This document shows, one piece after another, positions 1 to 11,045 of a DNA stretch of 64,000 nt. A program made the translations under genes and the position numbers. Every line of letters starts with the position of its first letter. Position 1 is the first letter of the stretch. The stretch covers positions 62,001 to 126,000 of the forward strand of contig QRFJ01002304.1 in the NCBI GenBank assembly GCA_006176705.1, read 5' to 3'. This DNA is from Cocos nucifera. Its lineage: Eukaryota; Streptophyta; Magnoliopsida; Arecales; Arecaceae. The notes under the pieces are model-generated. The model worked only from the letters and a program-made list of their open reading frames with translations, did not search any database and was not told where the DNA came from.

Positions 1-449
1 TTTTAGAATATCTAAAAGATCAAAAAATATGCGATTGATTGGATCAATCATGATTAGCTATCAAAGACTTCGACGAGAAGCTAGCACTCCAATGGAGTTG
101 ATCAGGATCAGGAGCTCCGTATGGATCAACCATAGAGGTCGAACACATGTACGACTATGACGTGATATCAAAGCATTATTCGATAAACTCAGATTGCAGT
201 GATCGACTATCCGCAAAAAGGTATTGTGTTCTGAACTCGTAGATGTAGTAAATAGTTTATTACATAGTTTTATTTTTAGATCTATCATTGTATGCAAACA
301 TATTATATTTAGATCCTAATGTATAGAGTTAAAAAATCTGATATGATCAGTAGATAATTAATTAAATTAATTATTTTTTACTGTATCATTGCTATTTTTA
401 AAATATTTTTTGAAAGTAGCATGATAAATCCTGCACTATTTTCTTCAAA
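1..449 (+). repeat. Copia-1 5' LTR, 3' part only
   Basis: This segment aligns end to end with the last ~490 bases of the 3' LTR, including the shared terminal stretch reading CCTGCACTATT then TTCTTCAA. Many small indels separate the copies, so the insertion is old. The start of this LTR lies outside the window. Confidence 0.88.
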
Positions 450-461
450 TGGTATCAGAGC
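450..461 (+). other. Primer binding site, tRNA-iMet type (Copia-1)
   Basis: TGGTATCAGAGC directly follows the LTR end. It is complementary to the 3' end of plant initiator tRNA-Met, the usual primer of Ty1/copia minus-strand synthesis. Confidence 0.92.
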
Positions 462-2170
462 AAGGTTCTTTAAACATGATATGCTTGCATATTTAAATAA
501 ATAATTTAGATTTAATCTAAATATTGATCTAATAATTAGAATAATTAGATCTAAAAAAATTAAAATTTAGATTTTACGGACTGTAGGTTGTCCTGTTGTA
601 GAGTTTACCCCCTATAGTAAAAAGGTTGTCCTGGTACATTACTGATCTATATCGTTAATCATGAAATTACTAGATTTGATCTAATATTTTTATGATTTAA
701 TTATATTAGACTTTAATCTAATTTATGATCATGAATGCATAATTAGATAAAGTTTGATTCATGACTTCATGATTATATAGTGTACATAGTTTCAAATTAA
801 ATCTTACAACTAGTGTTATTTGTGAATTGAGATGATTTAATTCTGAAATGAGTTGATTTAATTGATGAACAATGTTAAGTTATAAAAGCTTTTCAAAATT
901 AAAAATATTTTTAAAATATCGAATCCTAATCCTTAGCCCATAAACTTATTTAAAAATTAAGTATAATGATTTAGTATCTAGAATTATGAATTATGACTCT
1001 AAGTCGTTAATCATAAACTTCTGGATTATTGGGTTAGCTGAATTAGGTTCATAAATTGGGTTAGACCTAAGGTTAGTTAAAAGATGGACTAATTTAGAGT
1101 AATTGATCAAATCTACTTAAATGTTAATTTAGATTAGGTCAAGAACTCTATAGACTCAATTACAATAGTTGTAGTTGATCAAGTCTATGCCTTTAATAAG
1201 GACCAAATGGACTTGATTCAAGGCTACGCGGTCAAATTTGAAATTACTAGGTTGGTCAAATTAAAACTAATGAACCGAAAGGTGTCTAAGGTAAGTTTAC
1301 CATTTTGATCAGTGGTTTTTAATTGAAAGCTACTTGCACTGATTCGGTCTTTAACGAGTTAATGGCATATCTCTTTCACTGATCTTGCTTACCTGGCCAT
1401 CTTGGTGAGTTAGATTTTGATTAGATCACTTGATGATTTGGACTCATCCATGTCTATTAGGTTAATCAATCTGACTGATCTAGGTGCTCCTAATGTCAGC
1501 TTAGATTAGATTTTTTTCTGACTTGGTGAAGTCAGTAGGAGGATCGAAATTAGCTCGCTGAATTTTCTTAAATTGGTTAACTAAATTTTCTAAAATTATT
1601 AAGTCCTTAAAAGGAAAATAGTTATATAGATAACTAAATCATAACCTCCCATTAAGTTGAGTGATAATGGATTCTTTGGTATAATGATCATTGGAGGTCC
1701 AAAGGCCTGATGATTATTGACTAATGAAATTATCATTCATAAAATGATAATTTGGTTAAGTCTTTCTAATGGTGGTTAGGTTGGTCGACCAAAGTCGAAC
1801 ATGATCATTTATTGGTTAGATAAGACCAAATATGATCATGTTAGTGGTTGGATCTAACCGAACCTTTTTCAGTGGAGGCCAAAGCCTACTGATTAGGTCT
1901 ATGGGGTAAAATCAATGTTACTAGAAGTTGTTTAGAGAAATAATTGATTTTGAATCTACCCATAGGTGCACATGGATTGATCAACCAAAGTTGGGCTTAT
2001 GTGTAATCTTTGTGGATTCTAGTACCCACTAAGAAATTAGAGTAATTCCTCGAATTGAAGGTAGAGGCTACCAATTCATATAAAATAGTGGAAGAATCTT
2101 TAGATTGAAGTCTAAGTCTTTAGGATTAATAATTCATATACTAATTAGGTTTGATTTTTCTTTTTGTGTA
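462..2170 (+). other. Copia-1 untranslated leader
   Basis: About 1.7 kb between primer site and gag without a usable reading frame. It shares blocks with the leader of Copia-2, for example a 15-base identity at 1356-1370 and 45566-45580, so the two elements are related. Splice-like signals within it are listed separately. Confidence 0.7.
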
Positions 2171-2171
2171 G
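1291..2171 (+). other. Probable leader intron ending just before gag
   Basis: A strong donor, AAG|GTAAGT, lies at 1288-1296. At the other end there is a TACTAAT branch-point motif (2139-2145), a T-rich tract, and TGTGTAG at 2165-2171, which is directly followed by the gag frame. The donor context GTGTCTAAGGTAAGT is conserved in the Copia-2 leader (45491-45505). Removal of these 881 bases would place gag close to the cap. Splicing itself is inferred. Confidence 0.5.
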
Positions 2172-3045
2172 ATATAGCCACTAACCTATCACTCCGATCA
2201 TTGTTAGACCATGATAAATTAATAGAATCCAACTACGATAGCTGGTATCGTAAGTTAAAAATCATCCTGGAGCATGAGTGAATTCTTTATGTGGTAATGG
2301 ATTGAGCACCTAAGGAGCCAATCCTGAATACTAGAAAAGCGGTCCGAGATACTTATCCGAAGTGGCTCAATGACCGCACCACCATTCGATGTATAATGCT
2401 GACGATAATGAATGATGAGTTCAGTCGCAGGTTTGAAAATGCCCAGCCACAAGAGATGCTTCAAATATTGAATGACTCTTTTGGCACATCAGATGATTTT
2501 GAAAAGCACAAAATAAGTTGTACCATTTTTAACGCTCGGATGAAGGATAGGGTCTCAGTCATCGATCATGTATTATATATGATCGAGATGATTGAGCACC
2601 TTAGCAAGTTGGACTTTTTCCTACACGAGCAGCTCGGTAAGGATGCGATTCTTAATTCTTTGCCCAAGTCCTTCCTCCCCTTCCTAACTCATTTTAGAAT
2701 GACAAAACCTACAGTGAACTACCACGACTTGTTGGGATTACTGCAGAACTTTGAGAAGAATCACCAACTCCATAAGGAGATGTTGAATATAGTGGAAGAA
2801 TCTTCTTCTGATCGTCGACCCTTTAAGAAAGAAAAGAAGAACAAGAAGAAGAAAAATAAGAAGGTGCGGTCGCATGCTGGGATGACTGCACAAGGTCAGA
2901 CCAAGAAGCGCAAGCCCGATCAAAGTCAGGCAGAGTGCTTCTTCTGTAAGAAGTAGGGATACTGGAAGAGGAACTGTCCTCTATACATTGCCTTCCTAGA
3001 TCCGAATAGGCCAAGGAAGAAGCAAGTGGTTGCTGGGCAAAGATA
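2172..3045 (+). pseudogene. Copia-1 gag, decayed
   Basis: Gag forms the particle that packages element RNA. One frame runs from about 2171 to 3045 with in-frame stops at 2279, 2303 and 2954. The early part, reading LIESNYDSWYRKLKIILE, matches the conserved copia gag start; the open part from 2396 to 2956 has the helical UBN2-type region and a Lys-rich tail. The zinc knuckle near 2936-2975 keeps its Cys residues (CFFCKK, then KRNC) but its His codon is now Tyr (TAC at 2960-2962), and a stop interrupts it. It is not functional. Confidence 0.85.
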
Positions 3046-3620
3046 ATTATATGATAACACTTTATAATTTTTTCTTATTTGATTCTATTGCCTGGATATT
3101 AGATACTGAAAGTCTTTATCATATTTATAATTTTATGTAGAGCTTGCAGATCAGTAGAAGATTTAATCAAGGTGAGAGGTTCCTGAATGTTGGAGATGGA
3201 AGATAAGTTCTAATTCTAGCTTTAGAAATCATGAACCTTGTAATCAATTCCAATAAAATTATTCTTAATAAATGTCATTATTCTCCAACTTTCTTATTAA
3301 ATATCATTTTTGTAGGTCTTTTGGCCATAAATTATTTTGAAATATCAATAAAAGAAAAATTTTGTAATGTCATTTTGAATGGTGTTATAATTTTGATTGA
3401 ACAATTGAATAATGAAATTTATTTATTTTCTATGTCTGTTAACGTGATTCAATCCTCCAATAAATGCCCTAGAAATAGTGATGTGTCTGATGTCTACCTT
3501 TGATACTATAGGCTAGGTCATATTAACAAGAATAGAATTAACAGGTTAGCTCAAGAAGAAATTTTTGAGGTTAGTGATTGTGAGTCATTTTCGATCTATG
3601 AGTTCTTTCTTCTAGGTAAG
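3046..3620 (+). pseudogene. Copia-1 protease and GAG-pre-integrase, decayed
   Basis: The aspartic protease cleaves the copia polyprotein. The start of its active-site region is readable at 3093-3137 as WILDTESLYHI, which corresponds to the family pattern WILDSG; the Gly after D-S/T is now Glu, so catalysis would be lost. The frame differs from gag by a shift. After 3231 it is open for 90 codons and a stop lies at 3501. The YRLGHINKNRINRL motif of the GAG-pre-integrase domain follows at about 3507-3548. Confidence 0.75.
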
Positions 3621-4260
3621 ATGACTAAGTCATCTTTTACTAGAAAAGATGAACAAGCCACTGAACTCTTGAGTTTAGTACATTGGGATGTATGTGGACC
3701 CAAAAGCTCAAGTGCCAGAGGTGGATATTTTTACTTCATAACCTTCACAAATGATCTATCGAGGTATGGGTATGTCTATTTAATGAAGCATAAATTGGAG
3801 TCATTTGAAATATTCAAACTATTTCAAAATGAGGTAGAAAAGCAAACTGAAAAGAGTATTAAAACTCTTCGATCTGACCGAGGGGGTGAGTACCTTTTCA
3901 ATGAATTTCTGACATATCTTGAAAAGAATGGGATTCTCTTCCAATGGATCCCTCCTGGAACACCACAACATAATGATGTATCTGAAAGAAGAAATTGGAT
4001 CCTGTTGGACATGGTTCGATCCATGATGGGGTTTGCTGGTTTGTCGATCTTCCTATGGGGATATGCGCTCGAGTCAGCTTGTTACATTCTAAATAGGATT
4101 TCAAGTAAATCTTTAACAAAATATCATATGAAATATGGATAGGATGTAAGCCAATGCTTTCATACCTTAGGGTTTGGGGGTGTCCGGCCTACGTTAAACA
4201 TTTGATGACAGATAAGCTTGGACCAAGGTCTGATAAGTATAGTTTTATAGGTTACCCAAA
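3621..4260 (+). pseudogene. Copia-1 integrase core, mostly open
   Basis: This is the best preserved part of the element. Integrase joins element cDNA to host DNA using a D,D-E triad. All three residues are readable: Asp in HWDVCGP (3687-3689), Asp in RSDRGGEY (3876-3878), and Glu in DVSERRN (3984-3986). The open stretch runs 3621-4142 and ends at a TAG; the C-terminal part continues beyond in another frame. Upstream stops would stop it being made as part of a polyprotein. Confidence 0.88.
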
Positions 4261-4299
4261 AAAATCAAAGGGTACTACTTCTACCTTACTAATGAGCAA

Positions 4300-5495
4300 A
4301 AAGTATTTATCAGCTTTAAGGCAGTCTTTTTAGAAAAGGAGTTTTTTGGTGAAGGAACTAATACCTCCAAGGTCGAACTTGATGAAGTATGATAGGTGGA
4401 AGAACGGACATAAATTATTGAACCTAAGCTGGATCTGATTAGATTAGACCTAGAATCCATTATAGAAGCATTCTTAAGAAGATCTGGTAGAGTATCACGT
4501 CAATCGGATAGATACTACGATTTTCTGATCCAGAACGGAGATCCTATCAAACTTGATAAGAACAATTAGGACCCAATCACCTATATGGATGCAATGCAGA
4601 GATCCGACTCTAAGAAATGGCTTGAGGTCATGAAATTCGAGATGAAATTCATGAAGGTCAACGATGTATGGACATTGGTTGACCCATCCGAAGGGATAAA
4701 ATCCATAGGATGTAAGTGGGTCTTTAAAAAAAAGGCACAAATGAAAAGATGGAGACCTATAAAGCCCATCTGGTTGCTAAGCGATATCGTCAATGTTATG
4801 GTATTGACTATGACGAGATGTTATCTCATATGGCAATGCTTAAATTTATTTAGATAATGCTTACCATAGCTGTCCATCTGGATTATGAAATCTGCCCGAT
4901 GGATGTGAAAATAGCTTTTCTGAATGAAGAGCTAGATGAAGAGGTGTATATGATACAATCTGAAGGTTTCACATCATAGATGAGTCTAAGGTGTGTAAGC
5001 TTTAGAGGTCTATTTATAGACTAAAGTAGGAATCTCGGAGCTAGAACATACGATTTGATAGAACAATCAAAATATATGGCTTCGTTAAGAACGAAAAAGA
5101 GCCCTGCATATACAAATGGGCTAATGGTCCAATAATAGTATTTCTAGTATTGTATGTGGATGATATTCTCATAATCGAGAATGATGTTCCTACATTATAA
5201 GAAAAAAAGATCTGGCTGTCATCACAGTTCTCCATAAAAGATTTAGGAGAAGCTTCCTACCTGGGGATAAAGATCTATAGAAATAGATCTAAAAAGTTGC
5301 TTGGATTATCCCAGTCCATGTACATTGATAATGTGCTGAAACGGTTCAGCATGAAAAATTTCAAGAAAGGCTATCTACCAATAGGCCATGAAATTTTTCT
5401 TTCAAAGAGGGATTGTCCAACAGCATCTTTAGACAAAGAGCATATAAATAGAATACCATATACTTCAGCAATGAGTTCTATAATGTAAGTCATGA
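4300..5495 (+). pseudogene. Copia-1 reverse transcriptase, frameshifted
   Basis: Copia reverse transcriptase pieces appear in several frames. The entry region MDAMQRSDSKKWLEVM starts at 4585, and TLVDPSEGIKSIGCKWVFK follows at about 4672-4728, which is the usual RVT_2 opening. A frameshift follows near 4750. The catalytic YVDD is intact at 5153-5164 within FLVLYVDDILI. The later segment at 5297-5488 (LGLSQSMYIDNVLKRF) is open. Multiple stops and shifts make this inactive. Confidence 0.85.
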
Positions 5496-6136
5496 CATAT
5501 ACGCGATCAGATGTGGCATACGCACTAGGTGTAGTGAGTAGATACCAATCTAATCTAGGAGAGAATCATTGAAAGATTGTTAAAACCATCCTTAAGTATT
5601 TAAGAAATACTAAGGATCAGTGGCTTGTATATAGTGAATCAAACTTAAAACTTATGGGGTTCACAGACTCTAGTTTTCAGTTCGATCATGATGATAGCAA
5701 GAGTGTGTCGGGATACATATTTACCCTTAATGGTGGGATCGTTTGCTGGAAGAGTTCCAAGCAGCACACCATGGTCGATTCAGTTTGTAAGGCGAAGTAT
5801 GTCGCTGCATCAGATGTTGCCAAAGAAGCGGTGTAGCTAAGAAAATTCATCATCGAGCTTAAAGTAATACCCTCCCTTGATGGTCCAGTTCTGCTCTATT
5901 ACGACAGCTCTGGAGCTATTGCTCAAACAAAGAAACCAAAGGCACACCAATGGACGAAGCATATTCTGTGCCGCTACCATCTTATCCAAGAGATTATGGA
6001 TCGAGGTGACGTCGACCTTCAGAAGATCGACGGAAAGGAGAATCTGGTCGACCCATTCACTAAAGCTATTGCGGTAAAGAAGTTCGATGACTTTAAGTCA
6101 AAGATAGGTATTAGATACTACATCGATTGGCTTTAG
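5496..6136 (+). pseudogene. Copia-1 RNase H, decayed
   Basis: RNase H removes RNA from RNA:DNA hybrids during reverse transcription. Readable pieces include GFTDSSFQFDHDDSKSVSGY at 5657-5716 (first acidic residue in the usual place), CWKSSKQHTMVDSVCKAKYV, and a C-terminal HLIQEIMDRGDVDL block. A TAG at 5834 and a frameshift break it. The frame ends right at the purine tract and LTR, as in active copia elements. Confidence 0.82.
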
Positions 6137-6139
6137 TCC

Positions 6140-6150
6140 AAGTGGAAGAT
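6140..6150 (+). other. Polypurine tract of Copia-1
   Basis: AAGTGGAAGAT lies directly before the 3' LTR start TGTTGG. This is the expected position of the plus-strand primer; the purine run is imperfect. Confidence 0.6.
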
Positions 6151-9126
6151 TGTTGGCAATGTGTCCCAAAGCCAATCGTTAGTCTATTGATGGTTGGGCT
6201 ATATATTTATAATTGTATATAAATTATAAATTCATAAAAGTTATTTTAATATTTTTCATCATAAATTCTGTTATCTTCTAATGAACTTCTGTGTTGTGAT
6301 GAAGTCCTTAGGACTATCTAGATTCGATAAAGAAGGATTTATCATTTAGTTTTTAAATAGTTCACGATCAAATGATACATTGTTACTTAGGATGATAATG
6401 TTTATCAAGTATAGATCGTTGTATGCCATATAGGTTGGTTGTTCTCATAATCAAGGAGTATTGAGACACTGATATGGCATGCAAGTGACACGTATGGATA
6501 CATCTACACTGAATGTGACCAACTTTGGAGCTTTTCTCCTATCAAGATTAGCTTCGATGGAATATGGATATAAATATCCCTCTGATCTAAGATCACCATG
6601 ATGACTTCTAAGCAACTCATTGTATCTTGGTGGTGGACTATCTGAATTTCTAATTCATTGATGAAAGATTTTTGGGTACAATCAAGTATTTATGGTCTGT
6701 GCGTATATCGAGATGGGATCGATCACTCCTGATTTCAGAAGTTGTGTTCAATTATATTTTAATTTAGCAAAATCTTGGTCAGGATAATCTTAATGAGGAG
6801 TCATTGGGGACTTAATTGTTTTGAGACACGACCCCATGGAGTTATTTTTCTAGGATTGACAATCTAACCCTGAGTCATCTATTACATAGAGATCATAGGG
6901 ATGAATTATACGGTAACTATATTCGCGTAGGTTTTGAATATTGCGATTACGATTATTCGACCTATCCGGATGTCGGATACCATTGCTAGATGGTTACTTT
7001 GATTAGTATAGAAATTGATTTCTGTGCTACCGACTTAGGTTCAGACCTATGGGGTCATACACATTACAAATTTTTATCTGATCTGATGGTTGATCAAGAG
7101 TTTCATTGGTCTAGAACTCTATGGTCAAGAGTTCCACTGGATTGAATTCTATGACCAATAGTCCTACTGGACTAAGACTCTGATTTCGACTTATCTGAGA
7201 CTCTCTGATCAAGAGTCCCATTAGTTTGGGACTTTATGATCAAAGAGCCCACTGGACTGGGACTCTATGATTACGAGTTTTACTAGACTGAGACTCTAAG
7301 TCCTACTATTCTGCAACTCTTTAATCATGAATTCTGATAATCTAGGACACTATGGTCAAGAGTTCCACTAGATTAGGACTCTATGACTAAGAGTCCTACT
7401 GGACTGAAACTTTGAGTCCTACTCGTCTAAAACTTTTTGATCAAGAGTTTCACTAGTCTGAGACTCTATGATCGTGAGTTTGATTCATTTGGGACACTGG
7501 GTTCAAGAGTTCCACTGATTTAAGATTCTTCAATAGTTTCATATTGATAGGACTCTATTATCCAATAATCCATTCGATTTAGACTCAAATATTTTTAAAA
7601 AATTAATTAGTAATTTGATTGCTGATTAGCTTAATTTGATTGAGCGATGAGGATTCGATCAAGTTTAATTAAATTTGATTTGATTGAATTTGATCTGATC
7701 TAATCATGAGAGGACCTAATCACTATGAAAATTTTGACCCTAATTTGATCAAGATGTAGATCTAATTAATTTTTTAATTTGATTTAAAATTTTTATTAGA
7801 TTAGACCTAAGGCCTTAATTGGTAGATTTTAACCTAGTTTAAATTTGATTAATTAATTAGTTTGGTTGAAACTAATTAGGACCAAGTCAAATGAAGTTTG
7901 AATTCAAATTTTCCATGAAGCCCACCATTTTTTTACTTTCCATCCTTCTTTCCCACGCCCTTCCTTTGTTTTGTCGAATATTTTTGAAAATTAAAATTAT
8001 TGCATGTTTAGAAGAGAGTCCTTTCCTGTTGTAAACATTAAGGGAGAGGGTGTTGGATAAAGAATAAGAGGCTCATTTGATTTTTTAAAATCAGTGGTTA
8101 AAAACCTTCTCACCACTGACTCTTATCATTTTTCATGGCAGTTTTTTCCATGGTATTTCACGTCAAATAAATTATTGGAAAATTTTTTGTGCATTGTTAG
8201 GGAAAGAAGGGGGTTTTGGCATTACCGTGGTAAAATTTTAGAGTATTTGGGGCCCCCATTTAGTTTTCGGCAAAAAAAATCTCAGAGTGCAAGGTGATAA
8301 GGATCACCGCAGCACTCTTTATTTTTTCCCTCATCCTCTCTTCTACTTATTGATTCATTCTAAGGTATATCCCTTATTCTTTTTCGATATAATCTAAATA
8401 GAGATTATAGGTCCTAAAAAGTTGATCTTTTTCATGGAAAAGTTATTATCATATGGGAAAAAACTCCACCATAGAGGGCCTTGATTAACGATTTGTATTG
8501 GTTTTGATCGAGCGGTTTTGGGAGCTGAGTTTGAAATCCTACGATTTTGGGAATTTGGTTTACTCGAAGTGCTGTGAACATCGGTTATTGCAACCAAATT
8601 TGAAAGTACATCTTTAATCATACCCAATATTTATGTTTCATATTTTTTAAAATATCTAAAAAAATTTAAAAAAAATATACGATCGATCGGATGATCATGT
8701 CAGCCCATCGAAGGGCTCGAAGAAAAAGCTAAGCACACTTCAATAGGGCTGATTCAGGATTAATCAAGAAGTCCGTGTGACCCGACCGCAAGGAGGCTCA
8801 GGACACATTTGAGATGTAACATGATATCAAGAGCATTATTTAATGGAACTCAGGATTATTGGTTGATTCGACTATTCTGCCGAAAAGATATTATATTCTG
8901 AACCAGTGATGTAGTAAATAGTTTATTAACATAGTTTATTTTTAGATTTAGTATTGTTGTATGCATGGGCAATATTATGTTTAGGATCCTAATGTTATAG
9001 GATTAAATAATTCTAATATGGATCAGTAGATTTAATTAATTAAATTAATATTTTTTACTGCATCATTATATTTGATAATTTTTTTGAAAGTAGTATGACA
9101 AAATCCTGCACTATTTTTCTTCAACA
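6151..9126 (+). repeat. Copia-1 3' LTR, about 3 kb
   Basis: It begins TGTTGGCAATGTG and ends TTCTTCAACA, an inverted-terminal TGTTG...CAACA pair typical of LTRs. Only the last ~490 bases can be checked against the 5' copy, which is cut by the window edge. The interior contains a minisatellite (7085-7545), which accounts for part of the unusual length. A nested insertion inside the unpaired part cannot be excluded. Confidence 0.82.
7085..7545 (+). repeat. Minisatellite in Copia-1 LTR, about 38-45 bp units
   Basis: Roughly eleven degenerate copies of a unit like GGACTCTATGATCAAGAG followed by TTCCACTGGACT. Each unit has short inverted arms (GACTCT / AGAGTC), so the single strand could form small hairpins. 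Confidence 0.75.
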
Positions 9127-9149
9127 TATGGGATCCTTTAGAGGGGTAT

Positions 9150-9775
9150 TACCCATTATTCATCATTTTGATCTCCGCTCACTTATAACTAATGGATGAG
9201 TGCACTAGTTGGCCATGTGCAGGTCTTTGAGGTTATCCTTATCATTGTCAGCAATAGCTTTCACATTTGACATCTTATTGACGAGAAGCATACAAGTGGC
9301 CCATATAAGGTTCTTAGAGGATTATCCCTATCATGTCAGTGGTAGCTTTCCACTCATCTCATATATAGATGAGAGGTGCCAATTGGCTATATGGAGTTTC
9401 CTGAAGGATTGATCCTAATCATCAATCGATGCGACAATTGCTCGACTTATCTAATGGATTAAGGAGTGCAGATGGCCATTGTGGGATTTTCGAGCAATTA
9501 TCCCCCTAATCATCCATCAATGGTGGCCTCTACTCAACTCATTCATGGATGAAGAGCATCAATTATCCATGCGAGGTCCTCAGAATGTTAGCCCCTTTCA
9601 TTGTTGTTGTCGGCCTTCACGTAACTCATCCATGAATGAGGAGCATCAGGTGGCTATGTAGGGTTGCTAAAGGGGTTAGCTTTTCATTATCCGTCATTGG
9701 TCTCCACTTGACTCATCCATGGATGAGGAGTACCAGGTGGCCATATGGATCCTTGAAGGGTTAGCCCCTTAGTCT
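9150..9775 (+). repeat. Tandem repeat of about 87 bp, about seven copies
   Basis: The landmark GGATGAGGAGCATCAGGTGGCC recurs in degenerate form near 9194, 9281, 9367, 9455, 9546, 9632 and 9720, giving a spacing close to 87 bases. The copies are diverged. The repeat begins immediately after the Copia-1 LTR and does not belong to it. Confidence 0.75.
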
Positions 9776-9989
9776 TCGAGGTGGGGTTCCTAGAGGATTG
9801 ACCTCTTTGGCGGCTCAGTTTGATTTTCTTAGTTTAGTCACTTAATGAGATGCTCATGCGCTAAAACTAACAAGGAGTGGTATTTTTATTAATAATCAAT
9901 TGAATATCAATTACTAGTATTATCTCTTCACTCCCTGGCTCGGTCTTCTATTCCTCCTACGACTGCAAAGTTTGCGAGATTATATCGAT

Positions 9990-10195
9990 GACACTAGTTG
10001 TGGATTGGTTGTCATTATTCCTTTTCATTGGATTTGATGCCAAAGGTTGGCTCTTTCAAGTGCTTAAGTCTTATCACTTCTCAGAAGATATTCGTCAAGA
10101 CAGCTAGCCTCTTTGGATTAAGGCCTCTATCTCATCTTTGAGTTAACAGCACTCCTCAGTATTGTGACTTTGATCATGATGGAGGTGGTAGTATT
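9990..10195 (-). pseudogene. Gypsy gag zinc-knuckle scrap
   Basis: Reading the minus strand from 10195, one frame gives YYHLHHDQSHNTEEC, then a stop, then LKDEIEALIQRG. This matches the C-terminal knuckle of Tat-type Gypsy gag and corresponds to YYLFHHDHGHDTKEC in the gag of TR-GAG2. The first Cys is Tyr and the Gly is Ser. Nothing else of the element can be recognised, so this is a truncated remnant. Confidence 0.45.
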
Positions 10196-10844
10196 ATCAT
10201 GCCCCAAACCCAAATTTAAATTAAAATATAATTCAAAAATATGAATAGCCACTGTATATCTATAGAGAACTATTTTTATAGACATGCAAGGCATTCAACC
10301 TATCCAAAAATTTAATTTTTAATATATAAGATATCATTCTTGTCACAGACAGTGGTATGAAAATAACTAGCTACTGTACATAATATTAATAAACTTTAAA
10401 CTTTACAATTTTTATTTTAGTTTACACAATATCATTAATCAATTTTTTTTTGAGAACTATCCACCTTTTGCAGACTGGTCTTCCTTTTATACACACTCCC
10501 AAAATTCCAAGTCTAACTTTAAAATTAGGTCTCGAAGCTCTATAAACAACACGTGAAGATTCATGAGCTTCATGGCTTAGTACGTAATAGATGCAGTTAT
10601 AACATAGGTCTAAATCATAATGATAAGTAATTTAAGTATCATAATATAAAATACAAAGTCAATCTGATCGAATCTCAATATCAAAATTATATAATTGAAA
10701 TGTTCATGTGCAACCTTATTGACCCACTCTTCTTAGTCATAAAATTAATAGATAATAAAAAGAGTCTCCGTATATACTTTGATTTTCAATAAATACCTAT
10801 TTAAGTATAGGACCCACTTCTTTTTTAACTCTATTAGTACTACT
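10196..10844. other. AT-rich DNA, possible Gypsy LTR start
   Basis: The first bases, ATGCCCCAAACCC, resemble the opening of some chromovirus (Del/Tekay) LTRs. There is no second copy in the window and no primer site, so this is only a resemblance. No coding sequence was seen. Confidence 0.25.
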
Positions 10845-11045
10845 GTGGCACCATGATTGCCCCTCGTGGTAAGGAGATCTCAATCCATATTTTCTTTCAT
10901 GATGGGATTTAGTCCACGTTTGGCCCCAATGGTTAAAATCTCAGTCCCATGCTTGTTCCCCATGGTGGAGATCTCAGTCCACGTTTGTCTTGTGGTGAGA
11001 GATCTTATTTCATGTAAATGTTATGGTAGGGAATCTCAAGTCCCG
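10845..11045 (+). repeat. Short degenerate tandem repeat, GGAGATCTCAGTCCACG type
   Basis: Three to four imperfect copies with a spacing of about 50-60 bases, each containing AGATCTCA(G/A)TCC(A/C). A 94-codon frame passes through it but has no recognisable domain. Confidence 0.5.

Larger units (their letters stand above)
1..9126 (+). mobile_element. Copia-1, decayed Ty1/copia LTR retrotransposon
   Basis: This is a complete-order Ty1/copia element apart from its 5' LTR, which the window edge cuts. In order it has LTR, tRNA-Met primer site, long leader, gag, protease, integrase, reverse transcriptase, RNase H, purine tract and LTR. The integrase-before-RT order is diagnostic for copia. Bases 1-449 align with roughly 8640-9126. 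The reading frames carry many stops and frameshifts, so the element cannot make its own enzymes. The long LTR and long leader resemble the Angela/Tork type, but I cannot assign the lineage firmly. Confidence 0.9.

Noticed and set aside
450..461. Possible tRNA fragments at primer sites
   Set aside because: Only the 12-18 bases complementary to the tRNA 3' end are present; no cloverleaf could be drawn around any of them.
3824..4119. Antisense frames within Copia-1 integrase
   Set aside because: Shadows of the strongly conserved sense frame with the D,D-E triad.
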